NCBI GenBank assembly: GCA_905200545.1
Contig: CAJKKQ010000012.1
Coordinates: forward strand, 1-64,000
Source of the DNA: an uncultured Oscillibacter sp.
GTDB lineage: Bacteria; Bacillota; Clostridia; Oscillospirales; Oscillospiraceae
Direction of reading: 5' to 3'
Length of the DNA: 64,000 nucleotides
The position numbers and the translations under genes are program-made. The notes under the pieces were generated by a model. It did no database searches and was not told the origin of the DNA. It was given only the letters and a program-made list of their open reading frames with translations. Position 1 is the stretch's first letter, and each line of letters starts with the position of its first letter. Positions 35,590 to 44,075 of the stretch are shown piece after piece.

Positions 35590-36740
35590 TGGCAAAAAAA
35601 CGTGCCAACGGGGAAGGCAGCATCCGCAAGAGAAGCGACGGCCGCTGGGAGGGACGCTACACTGCCGGATACGATCCCAAGACCGGCAAACGCATCAACA
35701 AGATATTGGGCAGAACCCAGGCGGAGGTCAAGGAAAAGCTGAAGGCTACCATGGCGGAATGCCAGGGACTGGACGTCAGCAGAGCAGCAGACGAGTACAC
35801 CGTAGCTACTTGGCTGCGGACCTGGTACGAGCTCTACACCAAGCCCAATGTCCGCACTGCCACCGCTAACCGCTACCAGCTCATCATTGAAGTCTACACA
35901 ATCCCCCGGATCGGCGACATCAAACTGAAGAAGCTCACCACCCGGCACCTGCAAAAGCTCTACAAAGACCTGCTGGATGGAGGAAGAGTGCATCCTGGAA
36001 AAGGTCAGAGCGCCGGGCTTAGTACCACCACCGTGCGCAGCGCCCACTTGATGCTCCACGCCGCCCTGGAACGGGCAGTAAAAGAACGGCTGATTCCCAG
36101 AAATCCAACAGAGGACTGCATCGCTCCCAAGCCCCGAAAGATTGAAATGCGGATTCTTCCCTCTGAAGATATACACGCTTATCTGGAGGCTGCCAAAGCA
36201 AGAGATCTACTCCCCATGTTCTATCTGGAACTGGTCAGCGGCCTGCGGAAAGGAGAACTGGTGGCCTTGCGGTGGGAGGACCTGGACATCCAGAACAGAA
36301 CCATCTCTGTCAGCAAGCAATATGTCCGGAACCCGGACGGCTCCCTGGAGCTCACCCGTCCCAAGACAGAAAATTCCGTGCGGCTGGTATCTATCCCGCA
36401 GACAGCGGTGGATCTATTGATCCAGGAGTATAACAAACACCCAGACAGCCCCTATATGTTTCCCTCTCCGCTTACCGGAGAGATGTACCACCCGGACTCC
36501 GTGGTGAACCTCCACAAGAAGATCCTGAAGGACGCTGGACTCCCACACATCCGCTTCCATGGTCTGCGCCACACCTTCGCCACTACAGCCCTGCAAAACG
36601 GCGTGGATGTGAAGACCGTATCCAGTATGCTGGGCCACTACGATGCCGGATTCACCCTCCGCACCTACACCCATGCCACGCGGCAGAAGCAGGACGAGGC
36701 GGCCCAGACCATGGGTGCCTTCATGGAACAAGTCATATAA
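35589..36740 (+). CDS. int: Tyrosine recombinase (integrase), element A
   Basis: The 383-residue integrase has an AP2-like arm-binding N-terminus (GSIRKRSDGRWEGRYTAGYD), a SAM-like core-binding domain, and the catalytic set R220, H324, R327 (HGLRH), H350 (LGHYDAG) and Y360 (TYTHA). It should recombine the att site in the tRNA-Thr gene lying about 170 nt downstream. ATG 35589 overlaps the DUF6809 stop; a GTG at 35586 is an alternative. A 471-bp stretch (35931-36401) is identical to the element B integrase. Confidence 0.95.
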   Translation: MAKKRANGEGSIRKRSDGRWEGRYTAGYDPKTGKRINKILGRTQAEVKEKLKATMAECQGLDVSRAADEYTVATWLRTWYELYTKPNVRTATANRYQLIIEVYTIPRIGDIKLKKLTTRHLQKLYKDLLDGGRVHPGKGQSAGLSTTTVRSAHLMLHAALERAVKERLIPRNPTEDCIAPKPRKIEMRILPSEDIHAYLEAAKARDLLPMFYLELVSGLRKGELVALRWEDLDIQNRTISVSKQYVRNPDGSLELTRPKTENSVRLVSIPQTAVDLLIQEYNKHPDSPYMFPSPLTGEMYHPDSVVNLHKKILKDAGLPHIRFHGLRHTFATTALQNGVDVKTVSSMLGHYDAGFTLRTYTHATRQKQDEAAQTMGAFMEQVI

Positions 36741-36756
36741 AAACAGAAGAAAAAAA

Positions 36757-36794
36757 CGGACAGGAGACGAAAATCTCCTGTCCGGCACTTTTTT
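36757..36794 (+). terminator. Intrinsic terminator of integrase A
   Basis: CGGACAGGAGA pairs with TCTCCTGTCCG, followed by GCACTTTTTT. Confidence 0.8.
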
Positions 36795-36814
36795 CTCCGT
36801 TGTTTCGTTTCTGC

Positions 36815-36834
36815 GTGTGGGTCACGGTGTGGAT
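36815..36834. repeat. Arm-type repeat, right end of element A
   Basis: Reads GTGTGGGTCACGGTGTGGAT, two near-copies of GTGTGG. It lies about 80-100 bp from the tRNA fragment and is repeated on the other side of the core. Confidence 0.5.
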
Positions 36835-36874
36835 CGTGATTTTTTGGGCACATCTAAATCTAACTTTTTGCAGC

Positions 36875-36957
36875 AAAAAACACCCGAAATCCAAAGATTT
36901 CAGGTGTTTTCTGGAGCTGCTGGGCGGATTCGAACCGCCGACCTCATCCTTACCAAC
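36875..36957 (-). repeat. Attachment site 2: 3' half of tRNA-Thr(GGU) plus terminator
   Basis: On the minus strand 36912-36957 is the 3' half of tRNA-Thr from the anticodon loop to CCA, followed by the terminator hairpin (36875-36910). No 5' half adjoins it. It is the junction of elements A and B. Confidence 0.8.
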
Positions 36958-37069
36958 TGGCTGGGAGCCTTCCAGCCCTTGCGTTCCAACGCTTTCCGGG
37001 CCTTTTTGCTCCAAAAGGATGAGGTCGTCAGTGCGCTTTGCTCCATTGTTTCCGTCTGTTCGTTTTCCC

Positions 37070-37091
37070 GTGTGGGTCACGGTGTGGGTCA
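37070..37091. repeat. Arm-type repeat, left end of element B
   Basis: GTGTGGGTCACGGTGTGGGT followed by CA. Same orientation as the copy at 36815, on the opposite side of the core. Confidence 0.55.
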
Positions 37092-37188
37092 ACAGGAATT
37101 TTTAAAAAGCAGAAAATTCTCTGTAATTTCTTCGACGTATGGTGTAGTAAACTTCCTCTAAAAAGCGGCAACATTTTTACTTTTAAAA

Positions 37189-39060
37189 TCAATAATTGGC
37201 CACAGCAATAAGTTTTTTCGCAATAGTATTCACTATTTGTTTCTTTTTTTCTTCATTTAACGCTTCCCGCGGTTTATAAAACAGATGGAAAAAGTTTGAC
37301 TTCCGGTCTGCGCTGGATTTCAGAACATCAACAACATTTTCTAGCGGCACCACACTTGGTTCCACATTAGGGAACAAAATTGGAATTTTACCTATAGTAG
37401 ATTTAAAACTGCTACTAAATTTTTTTTGAAACACAATTAAAAATTCGAACTCAATTGATAATTCCTCAGAAGCAGCTTTCAGCGTTTCTACTAGGCGCCA
37501 CTTTGCTTCAATCCCGCTGATAATATCTTCGTAAACCTCTTTGGGGATATCTTCAGCCTCTTTTGCTGCCTCTGCATCTACTCTTTCTTGTTCAAGAAAT
37601 TTAAAAATCTCTGATTTGACAATAGGCGAACCTGTTTTGCTCTGGCAATAGTCTACTAACCCCTCAAAATCTCTCTCTAATGTCTTAATTGCCCTACTGT
37701 CATCCCCAATATGCTCCTGAAATAACGCTCGAAACTCTGCCTCGGACTTCCATATTGGTATGCGTCTTCGATTGCGAGCAAAATACTCATATCCCAGACC
37801 GTCTTTACAAAATAGCTTCATTAAATACAGAAAATCTTCATCTGCAAGTAATGATACTGCATATTCCCTGCTCAAAGAAAGTGTTTCTAAATTAAAAGTA
37901 TATTCTGAAGAAAATAACTTTCCCTCTTCAGCAAGTTTCTGGGCTGGTTCCATCCACAAAGTTCTTTGTTTGTAAAGAGCCTGTCCTTCCTTTGAAAAAA
38001 GCGGCCCAGTGAGAAATAGCTTTTTTCCCTTCTCTGTCAACGCTTCATAGCAAAACAATGGATTTGGATCTGCCGCAGATGCAAACATATTTGTAAGGAA
38101 GCTCATTGCATTTTTCAGTGCCTCCATTTCATAAAGAATGGATGGATGGCTTTGAACCCACTTTTTTTCCGCATCATGAGCATAAACTGCGCTTTCAATT
38201 ACACTAAGTGCACTTTTGTGATAACCAATACACAATTCCTTATTATATTCTACAATACGTATTCCCTTTAAAAGGCGCATATAGTCAACCTGCGCGTTTT
38301 TAAATCCAATCGTCATTGCGTCACGAATAATATAATCTAGTCGATCCACATCAATAATAGAAGAATTTAACAGGCTGATTATGCAGTTAAGCAACTCCGC
38401 ACCATTTTTTCGGAATAATACTTCTTGGTGCCGCTTTGTAAACTCCCTTCGTTCATCTTGCCTCATCTCCATCTTAAACTCAGGAAGTCTTTCATTAAAT
38501 CGAATAGACATACCAATGATACTCCGAGCAAAAAAACTACGCTCTTCACTAGACTTAAAATAAGTAGAGAATGTCTTAATGCCTACTACACAACTCATAC
38601 ATTCATGTGGAGCAGGTTTCTTTGCTCCTAGGGCATCAAAGTCAGCCGTAAACTGTTTATTATTAACACATTCCTTAAGTAATTTATATAACGTCTCTTC
38701 TTTGTCTAGAAAAAAAGCCTCCCCAGTATGGGAAAATGGTGCGTGGCCTACATCATGAAGTAGACATGCTAGTTCGAATATATATTGAAGCCTTTCAACT
38801 GTAAAATCAATTGAAGCACTCTTAATTCTTTCTTCAATTTGAGGACGAATTGCTTGGAATGCAATGCGCCCCAAATGGTATACCCCCAATGAATGAACAT
38901 AACGATTATGATATGCTGCTGGATAGAGTGGTGTATAACTTGTTTGACGAATATCCTTTAACCGCTGGAATGCTGGCGTATCAATAATCTCAGATACAAC
39001 CTGGCTATCAACCTCAATGTAGCCATAAATAGGATCTTTAAACTGTTTCCTAAAAGTCAT
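37189..39060 (-). CDS. HD-domain phosphohydrolase (SAMHD1/dGTPase-like), candidate defence protein
   Basis: The 623-residue protein has the HD metal-binding set in the order seen in SAMHD1 and YwfO-type enzymes: His56 (RYVHSLG), His102-Asp103 (LLHDVGHAPFSH) and Asp in IIDVDRLDY (about 237-242). The start DPIYGYIEV and ALSVIESAVYAR-like helix (here ALSVIESAVYAHDAE) also match. Relatives hydrolyse dNTPs or other phosphate esters. The C-terminal 200 residues are less typical. The gene is visibly AT-rich compared with its flanks, which suggests foreign origin. As main cargo of a small integrative element, a phage-defence role (dNTP depletion) is plausible but unproven. Confidence 0.85.
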   Translation of the reverse strand: MTFRKQFKDPIYGYIEVDSQVVSEIIDTPAFQRLKDIRQTSYTPLYPAAYHNRYVHSLGVYHLGRIAFQAIRPQIEERIKSASIDFTVERLQYIFELACLLHDVGHAPFSHTGEAFFLDKEETLYKLLKECVNNKQFTADFDALGAKKPAPHECMSCVVGIKTFSTYFKSSEERSFFARSIIGMSIRFNERLPEFKMEMRQDERREFTKRHQEVLFRKNGAELLNCIISLLNSSIIDVDRLDYIIRDAMTIGFKNAQVDYMRLLKGIRIVEYNKELCIGYHKSALSVIESAVYAHDAEKKWVQSHPSILYEMEALKNAMSFLTNMFASAADPNPLFCYEALTEKGKKLFLTGPLFSKEGQALYKQRTLWMEPAQKLAEEGKLFSSEYTFNLETLSLSREYAVSLLADEDFLYLMKLFCKDGLGYEYFARNRRRIPIWKSEAEFRALFQEHIGDDSRAIKTLERDFEGLVDYCQSKTGSPIVKSEIFKFLEQERVDAEAAKEAEDIPKEVYEDIISGIEAKWRLVETLKAASEELSIEFEFLIVFQKKFSSSFKSTIGKIPILFPNVEPSVVPLENVVDVLKSSADRKSNFFHLFYKPREALNEEKKKQIVNTIAKKLIAVANY

Positions 39061-39151
39061 AACTTTCTCTCCGGATTTTGCAAAATTATCTCATTAATAT
39101 CATATATTTCTGTTTGAAATGGTCCTTTACAGTATATAAACAGGCTTTGTG

Positions 39152-39190
39152 TAATAAAAAGGGCACTACAATGTAGTGCCCTTTTTATTA
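39152..39190. terminator. Strong bidirectional terminator between the two cargo genes of element B
   Basis: An 18-bp perfect stem around a 3-nt loop (AAAAAGGGCACTAC.../...GTAGTGCCCTTTTT). It overlaps the stop codon of the small gene. The HD gene therefore needs its own promoter or readthrough. Confidence 0.8.
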
Positions 39191-39562
39191 CATCTCAGCA
39201 CCTATCCTAAGGGCCTCTAAAGATTCTTTTCCATTAAGTGCTTTCGCAAGGTCGACAGTAAGATTTTTTCTAAACTGAGCGCGCAATTCTTCTATGGTTA
39301 TTCCATCATTCAACTCAATATATTCAGTCCCACTATAAACTTTTATAGAAAAATAATCAGCGTAATCATGTACAAACTCATACGTGCTTTCTTTTGTTAA
39401 AAACAGAATTGCATTTTGCCCAGATTCTGTAAGCAGCTTTACAATTACAGTTCCATACTCAGCAAGGGTCTGCAAGCTTATTTTCCGATTAGCTTTCTCA
39501 TGTTTAATTACTTCTATAAGTGCGCTTGCAACTAAATCCTCAATGCCGATGTATCTGTACAT
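39188..39562 (-). CDS. Small protein of unknown function in element B
   Basis: The 124-residue protein starts MYRYIGIEDLVASALIEVIK and has a predicted mixed helix/strand fold without known motifs. The residues ILFLTKESTYEFVHDYADYF suggest a helix-rich middle. It is AT-rich like the HD gene and lies 127 nt upstream of it in the same direction, separated by a terminator. I do not recognise the family. It could be a partner, regulator or antidote of the HD protein; that is inference from position only. Confidence 0.65.
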   Translation of the reverse strand: MYRYIGIEDLVASALIEVIKHEKANRKISLQTLAEYGTVIVKLLTESGQNAILFLTKESTYEFVHDYADYFSIKVYSGTEYIELNDGITIEELRAQFRKNLTVDLAKALNGKESLEALRIGAEM

Positions 39563-40241
39563 AGCTTACACCTAATTCCTTTCTACAATGGTTGTTACAA
39601 ACAAGATAACAGTAAATGCACTCTCAAGTTATTATATATTGGATATCTTTATTCTACGCAAGGTAACATGCGCATTGTGATAAATTATTGTAGTATTATA
39701 TCCTTTTTCACTCTGTGTTTCAAGTGTATTCTCTTATTATGATATCATTTCTTCCTTCTACACTTATATACATATAGATTATAAAACTGTATCAGCATTC
39801 AGTTTCTTTTCCTTGGAATACAGGAATATAATTGAGTCCCTTTAACTGTCTTATAACGAGCATTTTTTAATCACTCAAAGATGGTTCTTGATGTCGAGCC
39901 TGAATTTTTTATAGGCCTTTGAAACATGTAATAGCACCTTGCGCAGCGGAAAAGTTGCCTATCTTCTCAAAGTCTATATTTAAAGCACGAATGAAAGTTT
40001 CCTATCCAGGTACTTCCACGAACACGGAAGCAGGACAGTCATCCGGTAATCTTCCACCAGTAGCTTGCTATATATAAACAGTTTCCCCCAGCTCCTATCA
40101 TACCTCCAGCATGGCATGGCGGGCATCCTAAGTCTCCAGCGCGACGGCTAGTAAGTCCAAGTCCAGAGTGACATGACTGTGACGATGTTCTAAGTGTTTG
40201 CACATGGTTTCTGCAGACTAATACACTTACTGAATATCCCC
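39563..40241. other. AT-rich intergenic region of element B
   Basis: No supportable gene. The first half is AT-rich and may hold the promoter of the small cargo gene. After about 40,000 the composition shifts towards that of the element backbone. Confidence 0.5.
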
Positions 40242-40275
40242 TGAGGAAGTAGATCAACAAGACGAAGAATAACAA
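40242..40275. repeat. Module-junction motif, copy 3
   Basis: Reads GAGGAAGTAGATCAACAAGA and continues with CGAAGAATAACAA. It separates the cargo side of element B from its oriT-like region. Confidence 0.65.
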
Positions 40276-40379
40276 ACGAAGGCCCGTAAGCCGTTGTTAG
40301 GCCTGTGAAGTCCCGTGTGGCGCGAGTTTGGGCCCCGGCAGGCTCCCGGCCCCTCTTGAGGTTTTGAGGAGAGAAATTG

Positions 40380-40620
40380 GGCCTGTTTTGATGACTCTGC
40401 GGAGGACGAAAGAAAAAGCAGGATAAAGGAGTGACGTCATCAACCCCATTTCGGCAGGCACAACTGCCCGCAGTGCGGGCAGTTTCAAGGGGTTCCGGGT
40501 TTCTCGAAAGTGACGTCAAAATCAGAGGGAAACGGAAAATGTGACGTCATAATCCCGCTGTCCTTAGCCCCATAAGAAAAAAGTAGGCGTCACTCTGGAA
40601 ATTCACCGGATTTTCAGTGA
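40380..40620. other. OriT-like region of element B
   Basis: Contains GGACGAAAGAAAAAGC, the palindrome CTGCCCGCAGTGCGGGCAG (40464-40482) and the block AATCCCGCTG...CTTAGCCCC...AAGAAAAAA. It is identical to element A over about 190 bp and homologous to the segment before the mob genes of element C. It precedes DUF6809 without an intervening gene. Confidence 0.55.
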
Positions 40621-40793
40621 GGTCATGGAGTGATATCTGCTTTGGGAGCAAACCTTGCGTCGCTAATCAAAGAAAAGGGCTGAGGAAAAATCCTCTCAGG
40701 GAGTTCTTAACAATTTGATAATTCACTCATTTGCCCCTGGCTATTCTCTGCGAGTTAGGGTATTGTGTGTCGCTGAATAGGAGGCGATACACG

Positions 40794-41099
40794 ATGAAGG
40801 ACTACATGATGGCCCTGCACCAGCGGTTCTGTAAAGAGCCGGAGTGCCTAGAAGTCAGAAAGGAACTAAAATCGATCTACCAGGACCTCCATCAAGTGCT
40901 GGACCGGCGAGGACAGGAACAGCTGCTAAAGCTGGCAGATCTGGAAAACGAACTGCAGGAGGAGATCTCCCTGGAGAGTTTCCTCTCTGGATTTAGGCTG
41001 GCTCTGGGCATCGCGGCGGAGCTGGCGCCCTCGTACTCCTTCGACGATGACGAGGAGCAGCGGGCCTGCGAATCCCTCCGGCGAAGGAGGCGCGAGTGA
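40794..41099 (+). CDS. DUF6809-family protein, element B
   Basis: The 101-residue protein (MKDYMMALHQRFCKEPEC ... SLESFLSGFRLALGIAAELA) is a clear relative of the element A and C proteins but has diverged most in the middle (LEVRKELKSIYQDLHQVLDRR). AGGAGG precedes ATG 40794. The stop overlaps the integrase ATG (TGATG). The longer frame from 40731 is not needed. Confidence 0.8.
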   Translation: MKDYMMALHQRFCKEPECLEVRKELKSIYQDLHQVLDRRGQEQLLKLADLENELQEEISLESFLSGFRLALGIAAELAPSYSFDDDEEQRACESLRRRRRE

Positions 41100-42253
41100 T
41101 GGCAAAGAAACGTGCCAACGGACAAGGCAGCATCCGCAGGAGAATCGACGGCCGCTGGGAAGGCCGGTACACCGCCGAATACGATCCCAAGACCGGCAAG
41201 CGCATCAACAAGAACGTGTTGGCCAGGACCCAGGCAGAGGTCAGGGAAAAGCTGAAAGCCGCCATGGCGGAATGTCAGGGGCTGGACATCAGCAGAGAAT
41301 CAGACCAATACACCGTGGCTGCCTGGCTGCGGACCTGGTATGAACTCTACGCCAAGCCCAACGTCCGCACCGCCACCGCCAACCGCTATCAGCTCATCAT
41401 CGAAGTCTACACAATCCCCCGGATCGGTGACATCAAGCTGAAAAAGCTCACCACCCGGCACCTGCAAAAGCTCTACAAAGACCTGCTGGATGGAGGAAGA
41501 GTGCATCCTGGAAAAGGTCAGAGCGCCGGGCTTAGTACCACCACCGTGCGCAGCGCCCACTTGATGCTCCACGCCGCCCTGGAACGGGCAGTAAAAGAAC
41601 GGCTGATTCCCAGAAATCCAACAGAGGACTGCATCGCTCCCAAGCCCCGAAAGATTGAAATGCGGATTCTTCCCTCTGAAGATATACACGCTTATCTGGA
41701 GGCTGCCAAAGCAAGAGATCTACTCCCCATGTTCTATCTGGAACTGGTCAGCGGCCTGCGGAAAGGAGAACTGGTGGCCTTGCGGTGGGAGGACCTGGAC
41801 ATCCAGAACAGAACCATCTCTGTCAGCAAGCAATATGTCCGGAACCCGGACGGCTCCCTGGAGCTCACCCGTCCCAAGACAGAAAATTCCGTGCGGCTGG
41901 TATCTATCCCGCAGGCAGCGGTGGATCTGCTGATCCAGGAACATAACAAGCACCCAGACAGCCCCTACCTGTTCCCCTCTCCGCTTACCGGAGAGATGTA
42001 CCACCCGGACTCCGTGGTGAACCTTCACAAGAAGATTCTGAAAGATTCTGGACTCCCACACATCCGCTTCCATGATCTCCGCCACACCTTCGCTACCACG
42101 GCCCTGCAAAACGGCGTGGATGTGAAGACCGTATCCAGCATGCTGGGCCACTACGATGCCGGATTCACCCTCCGCACCTACACCCACGCTACGCGGCAGA
42201 AGCAGGACGAAGCGGCTCAGACCATGGGGGCCTTCATGGAGCAGGTCATGTAA
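41099..42253 (+). CDS. int: Tyrosine recombinase (integrase), element B
   Basis: The 384-residue integrase has the same layout as integrase A: AP2-like N-terminus, core-binding domain, catalytic Arg in SGLRKGEL, HDLRH, LGHYDAG and the nucleophile Tyr in TYTHA. The N-terminal third differs from A (for example KNVLARTQAEVREKL, one residue longer), but 41444-41914 is identical to A, so it is a mosaic. It lies just before the third tRNA-Thr fragment. Confidence 0.95.
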   Translation: MAKKRANGQGSIRRRIDGRWEGRYTAEYDPKTGKRINKNVLARTQAEVREKLKAAMAECQGLDISRESDQYTVAAWLRTWYELYAKPNVRTATANRYQLIIEVYTIPRIGDIKLKKLTTRHLQKLYKDLLDGGRVHPGKGQSAGLSTTTVRSAHLMLHAALERAVKERLIPRNPTEDCIAPKPRKIEMRILPSEDIHAYLEAAKARDLLPMFYLELVSGLRKGELVALRWEDLDIQNRTISVSKQYVRNPDGSLELTRPKTENSVRLVSIPQAAVDLLIQEHNKHPDSPYLFPSPLTGEMYHPDSVVNLHKKILKDSGLPHIRFHDLRHTFATTALQNGVDVKTVSSMLGHYDAGFTLRTYTHATRQKQDEAAQTMGAFMEQVM

Positions 42254-42267
42254 GAACAAAAGAAAAA

Positions 42268-42305
42268 CCGGACAGGAGACAAAAATCTCCTGTCTGGCAC
42301 TCTTT
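42268..42305 (+). terminator. Intrinsic terminator of integrase B
   Basis: CCGGACAGGAGA pairs with TCTCCTGTCTGG around AC AAAAA, followed by CACTCTTTT. Confidence 0.75.
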
Positions 42306-42326
42306 TGTCCGTTGTTTCGTTTCCGC

Positions 42327-42348
42327 GTGTGGGTCACGGTGTGGGTCA
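42327..42348. repeat. Arm-type repeat, right end of element B
   Basis: GTGTGGGTCACGGTGTGGGT followed by CA. Confidence 0.55.
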
Positions 42349-42385
42349 TAATTTTTTTGGAATGTCAAAAGCTAACTTTTGCAAC

Positions 42386-42468
42386 AAAAAACACCCGAAA
42401 TCCGAAGATTTCAGGTGTTTTCTGGAGCTGCTGGGCGGATTCGAACCGCCGACCTCATCCTTACCAAC
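42386..42468 (-). repeat. Attachment site 3: 3' half of tRNA-Thr(GGU) plus terminator
   Basis: 42422-42468 on the minus strand repeats the tRNA-Thr 3' half; 42386-42421 is its terminator. It is the junction of elements B and C. Confidence 0.8.
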
Positions 42469-42543
42469 TAGTTTGTGGCCTTCCAGCCCTTGCTTTTCAA
42501 CGCTTTCCGGCCCTTTTTGCTCCAAAAGGATGAGGTCGGCGGT
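42445..42543. repeat. 18-bp inverted repeat mimicking the tRNA segment
   Basis: ACCGCCGACCTCATCCTT (42445-42462, within the tRNA fragment) is perfectly inverted at 42526-42543, 63 bp away. The same arrangement, slightly mutated, is at the other two complete junctions. Confidence 0.7.
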
Positions 42544-42580
42544 GCTCTTTGCTCCATTGTCTCCATCCGCTCGTTTCCCC

Positions 42581-42602
42581 GTGTGGGTCACGGTGTGGGT
42601 CA
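42581..42602. repeat. Arm-type repeat, left end of element C
   Basis: GTGTGGGTCACGGTGTGGGT followed by CA. Confidence 0.55.
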
Positions 42603-42775
42603 GCCCTACTACACAGCATCGGGCATGCAAACAGCGCCAAGGCGAACTGTCCACTTCCTCTTGGAGATCTGCAATTTCAACTGTGTTCGCCCCCCGGCGC
42701 TTTTCTAAATCATAAACTTTTTCACCGAGTGTACCAACACACCGTGCACTTGTTGTCCCACTCCCACCCCACCTG

Positions 42776-42816
42776 CTGGTGAGGAAATGTATAAACAATA
42801 CGAAGTGTAACCAATA
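42776..42816. repeat. Module-junction motif, copy 4 (divergent)
   Basis: Contains GAGGAAATGTATAAACAATA and continues with CGAAGTGTAACCAATA. It lies between the left end of element C and its cargo, as copy 1 does in element A. Confidence 0.5.
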
Positions 42817-42965
42817 AAACCTTGTACGACCCAGATCTTTTAGCATGGGCTTGACTCCTCCCGCACCGTTGGAAAGCGGCTAGGCGGAGTCAGGCTCATC
42901 TTTTTTGTCACATTCCTTGTCACATATTCCTCGTGCTGTAAAAATGTTCTACAATAAAATTTAAA

Positions 42966-43902
42966 TCAGTGTGCATTACGAAAATCTTTCAGAGCACTTT
43001 CCAGCCACCGAATCGTGTCTTCTTTAGATGAGACCATGGGGGTATCCAGTAGTGAGGCAAGATAGTCGGAAATTGCCGCAGCAATGGTTGGATTCTGCAG
43101 ATTCAGAGATACAAAGCCCGCTGTCGGCGACTTACAGTTGATATTCACCACCTTCCCCTCAGCGCTGGTACTTACAATGAGAGTGTTGGAAAAGGGCAGT
43201 AAATCATGATCGTACAGGCGTAGCTGATAGGTATCCGACTCCTTGGCACACGCAATACTGCGCTCCAGAATATATGCCCGATGTAAGGGCGACAGCGGTT
43301 GGTAAAATTCATCTGGGCAATCCGAAAATCTCCCTGTCTGCAAAAAGGAGTATACACCCTCCCGGGTAATGTACTGCGTTAGCGGATACTCCCGGACACC
43401 TTTCAGGCTCTTTTGGCTGTAATCCGTCAGGGCGGCAATCAGATGCTCTCGATCCGGGAGATCTTGAACAAGGTACGTCTCTAAAATTTCTGGGTTTAAA
43501 AAAGCAGTACAACTGTATTCTGGCACCAGATATTAAAATGCCTCCCGCTGCCCTGTCTGAACTTTTTCCCAGAAAGGCATGTAGTTTTTTAGACATCCCC
43601 ATAAATCCTGTACTCGCCTCGTCAGGGGATGGCACTCTGCCAATGCTGTTTGAAAAGGCTGGATAAGCAGTGCATGAACAGAGCCAGTACTGATAATGGC
43701 GGCGGAATAGTCTGCCTTGATCTGCATGGCGCAGGTGCTCGTCAGCAGCAGGACCGGGAACGGTGTCATGCCGCAACAGACTCACATGCTTTCTAGCTAT
43801 TTGTACTGTCTGTTTGCATCTTTCGAACGTATATGAATAAGAGGGAACTATCAAATGGCACTTTAAATCTCCTGTTTCCTGATATTCCGACAAGCAGAAC
43901 AC
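42966..43902 (-). pseudogene. Degraded gene of unknown type (possible regulator), frameshift and in-frame stop
   Basis: Three open pieces follow each other on the minus strand. The first (upstream, to 43902) contains EYQETGDLKCHLIVPSYSY. The second (43769-43536) begins MTPFPVLLLTSTCAMQ in another frame. It is separated only by one TAA (43533-43535) from the third (43526-42966, ending ALKDFRNAH) in the same frame. The pieces look like parts of one protein of about 300 residues. It may be the C-terminal part of a Cro/CI-type regulator, but I see no helix-turn-helix and do not assign a function. Confidence 0.45.
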
Positions 43903-43979
43903 CGTGTAGGGCAGACGGTTGATTCACGCAGGAAACTACAAATCTGCAAGCACACTTACCCCGTTTTGGTATCCGTGCA

Positions 43980-44020
43980 AAGAAACACCGGCCGGGAAGC
44001 GTGGACTTCCCGGCCGGTGT
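43980..44020 (-). terminator. Terminator of the hydrogenase operon
   Basis: ACACCGGCCGGGAAG pairs with CTTCCCGGCCGGTGT (43985-44020), followed on the minus strand by TTCTTTG. It lies 56 nt after the hydA stop. Confidence 0.7.
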
Positions 44021-44075
44021 ACTGTGTATGGTTTTTCCTTTGCAGTACAATGCAGCACCTTTTGCAACCTTGTTC

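Larger units (their letters stand above)
25882..36911. mobile_element. Integrative element A (sugar-acid catabolism cargo)
   Basis: About 11 kb between two tRNA-Thr 3'-half repeats. It holds a TRAP transporter and sugar-acid operon with its activator, an oriT-like region, a DUF6809 gene and a tyrosine recombinase next to the right-hand tRNA fragment. No relaxase, excisionase or replication gene is seen, so it should depend on another element for movement, or be stranded. Confidence 0.75.
36912..42421. mobile_element. Integrative element B (HD-domain cargo)
   Basis: About 5.5 kb between two tRNA-Thr repeats. The cargo is two AT-rich genes (HD-domain phosphohydrolase and a small unknown protein). 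The rest is an oriT-like region, DUF6809 and integrase shared with element A. There is no relaxase or excisionase. Confidence 0.75.

Noticed and set aside
25882..42468. The first three tRNA-Thr matches as working tRNA genes
   Set aside because: Only the 3' half from the anticodon loop onward is present; the D-arm and 5' acceptor strand are missing on the expected side.
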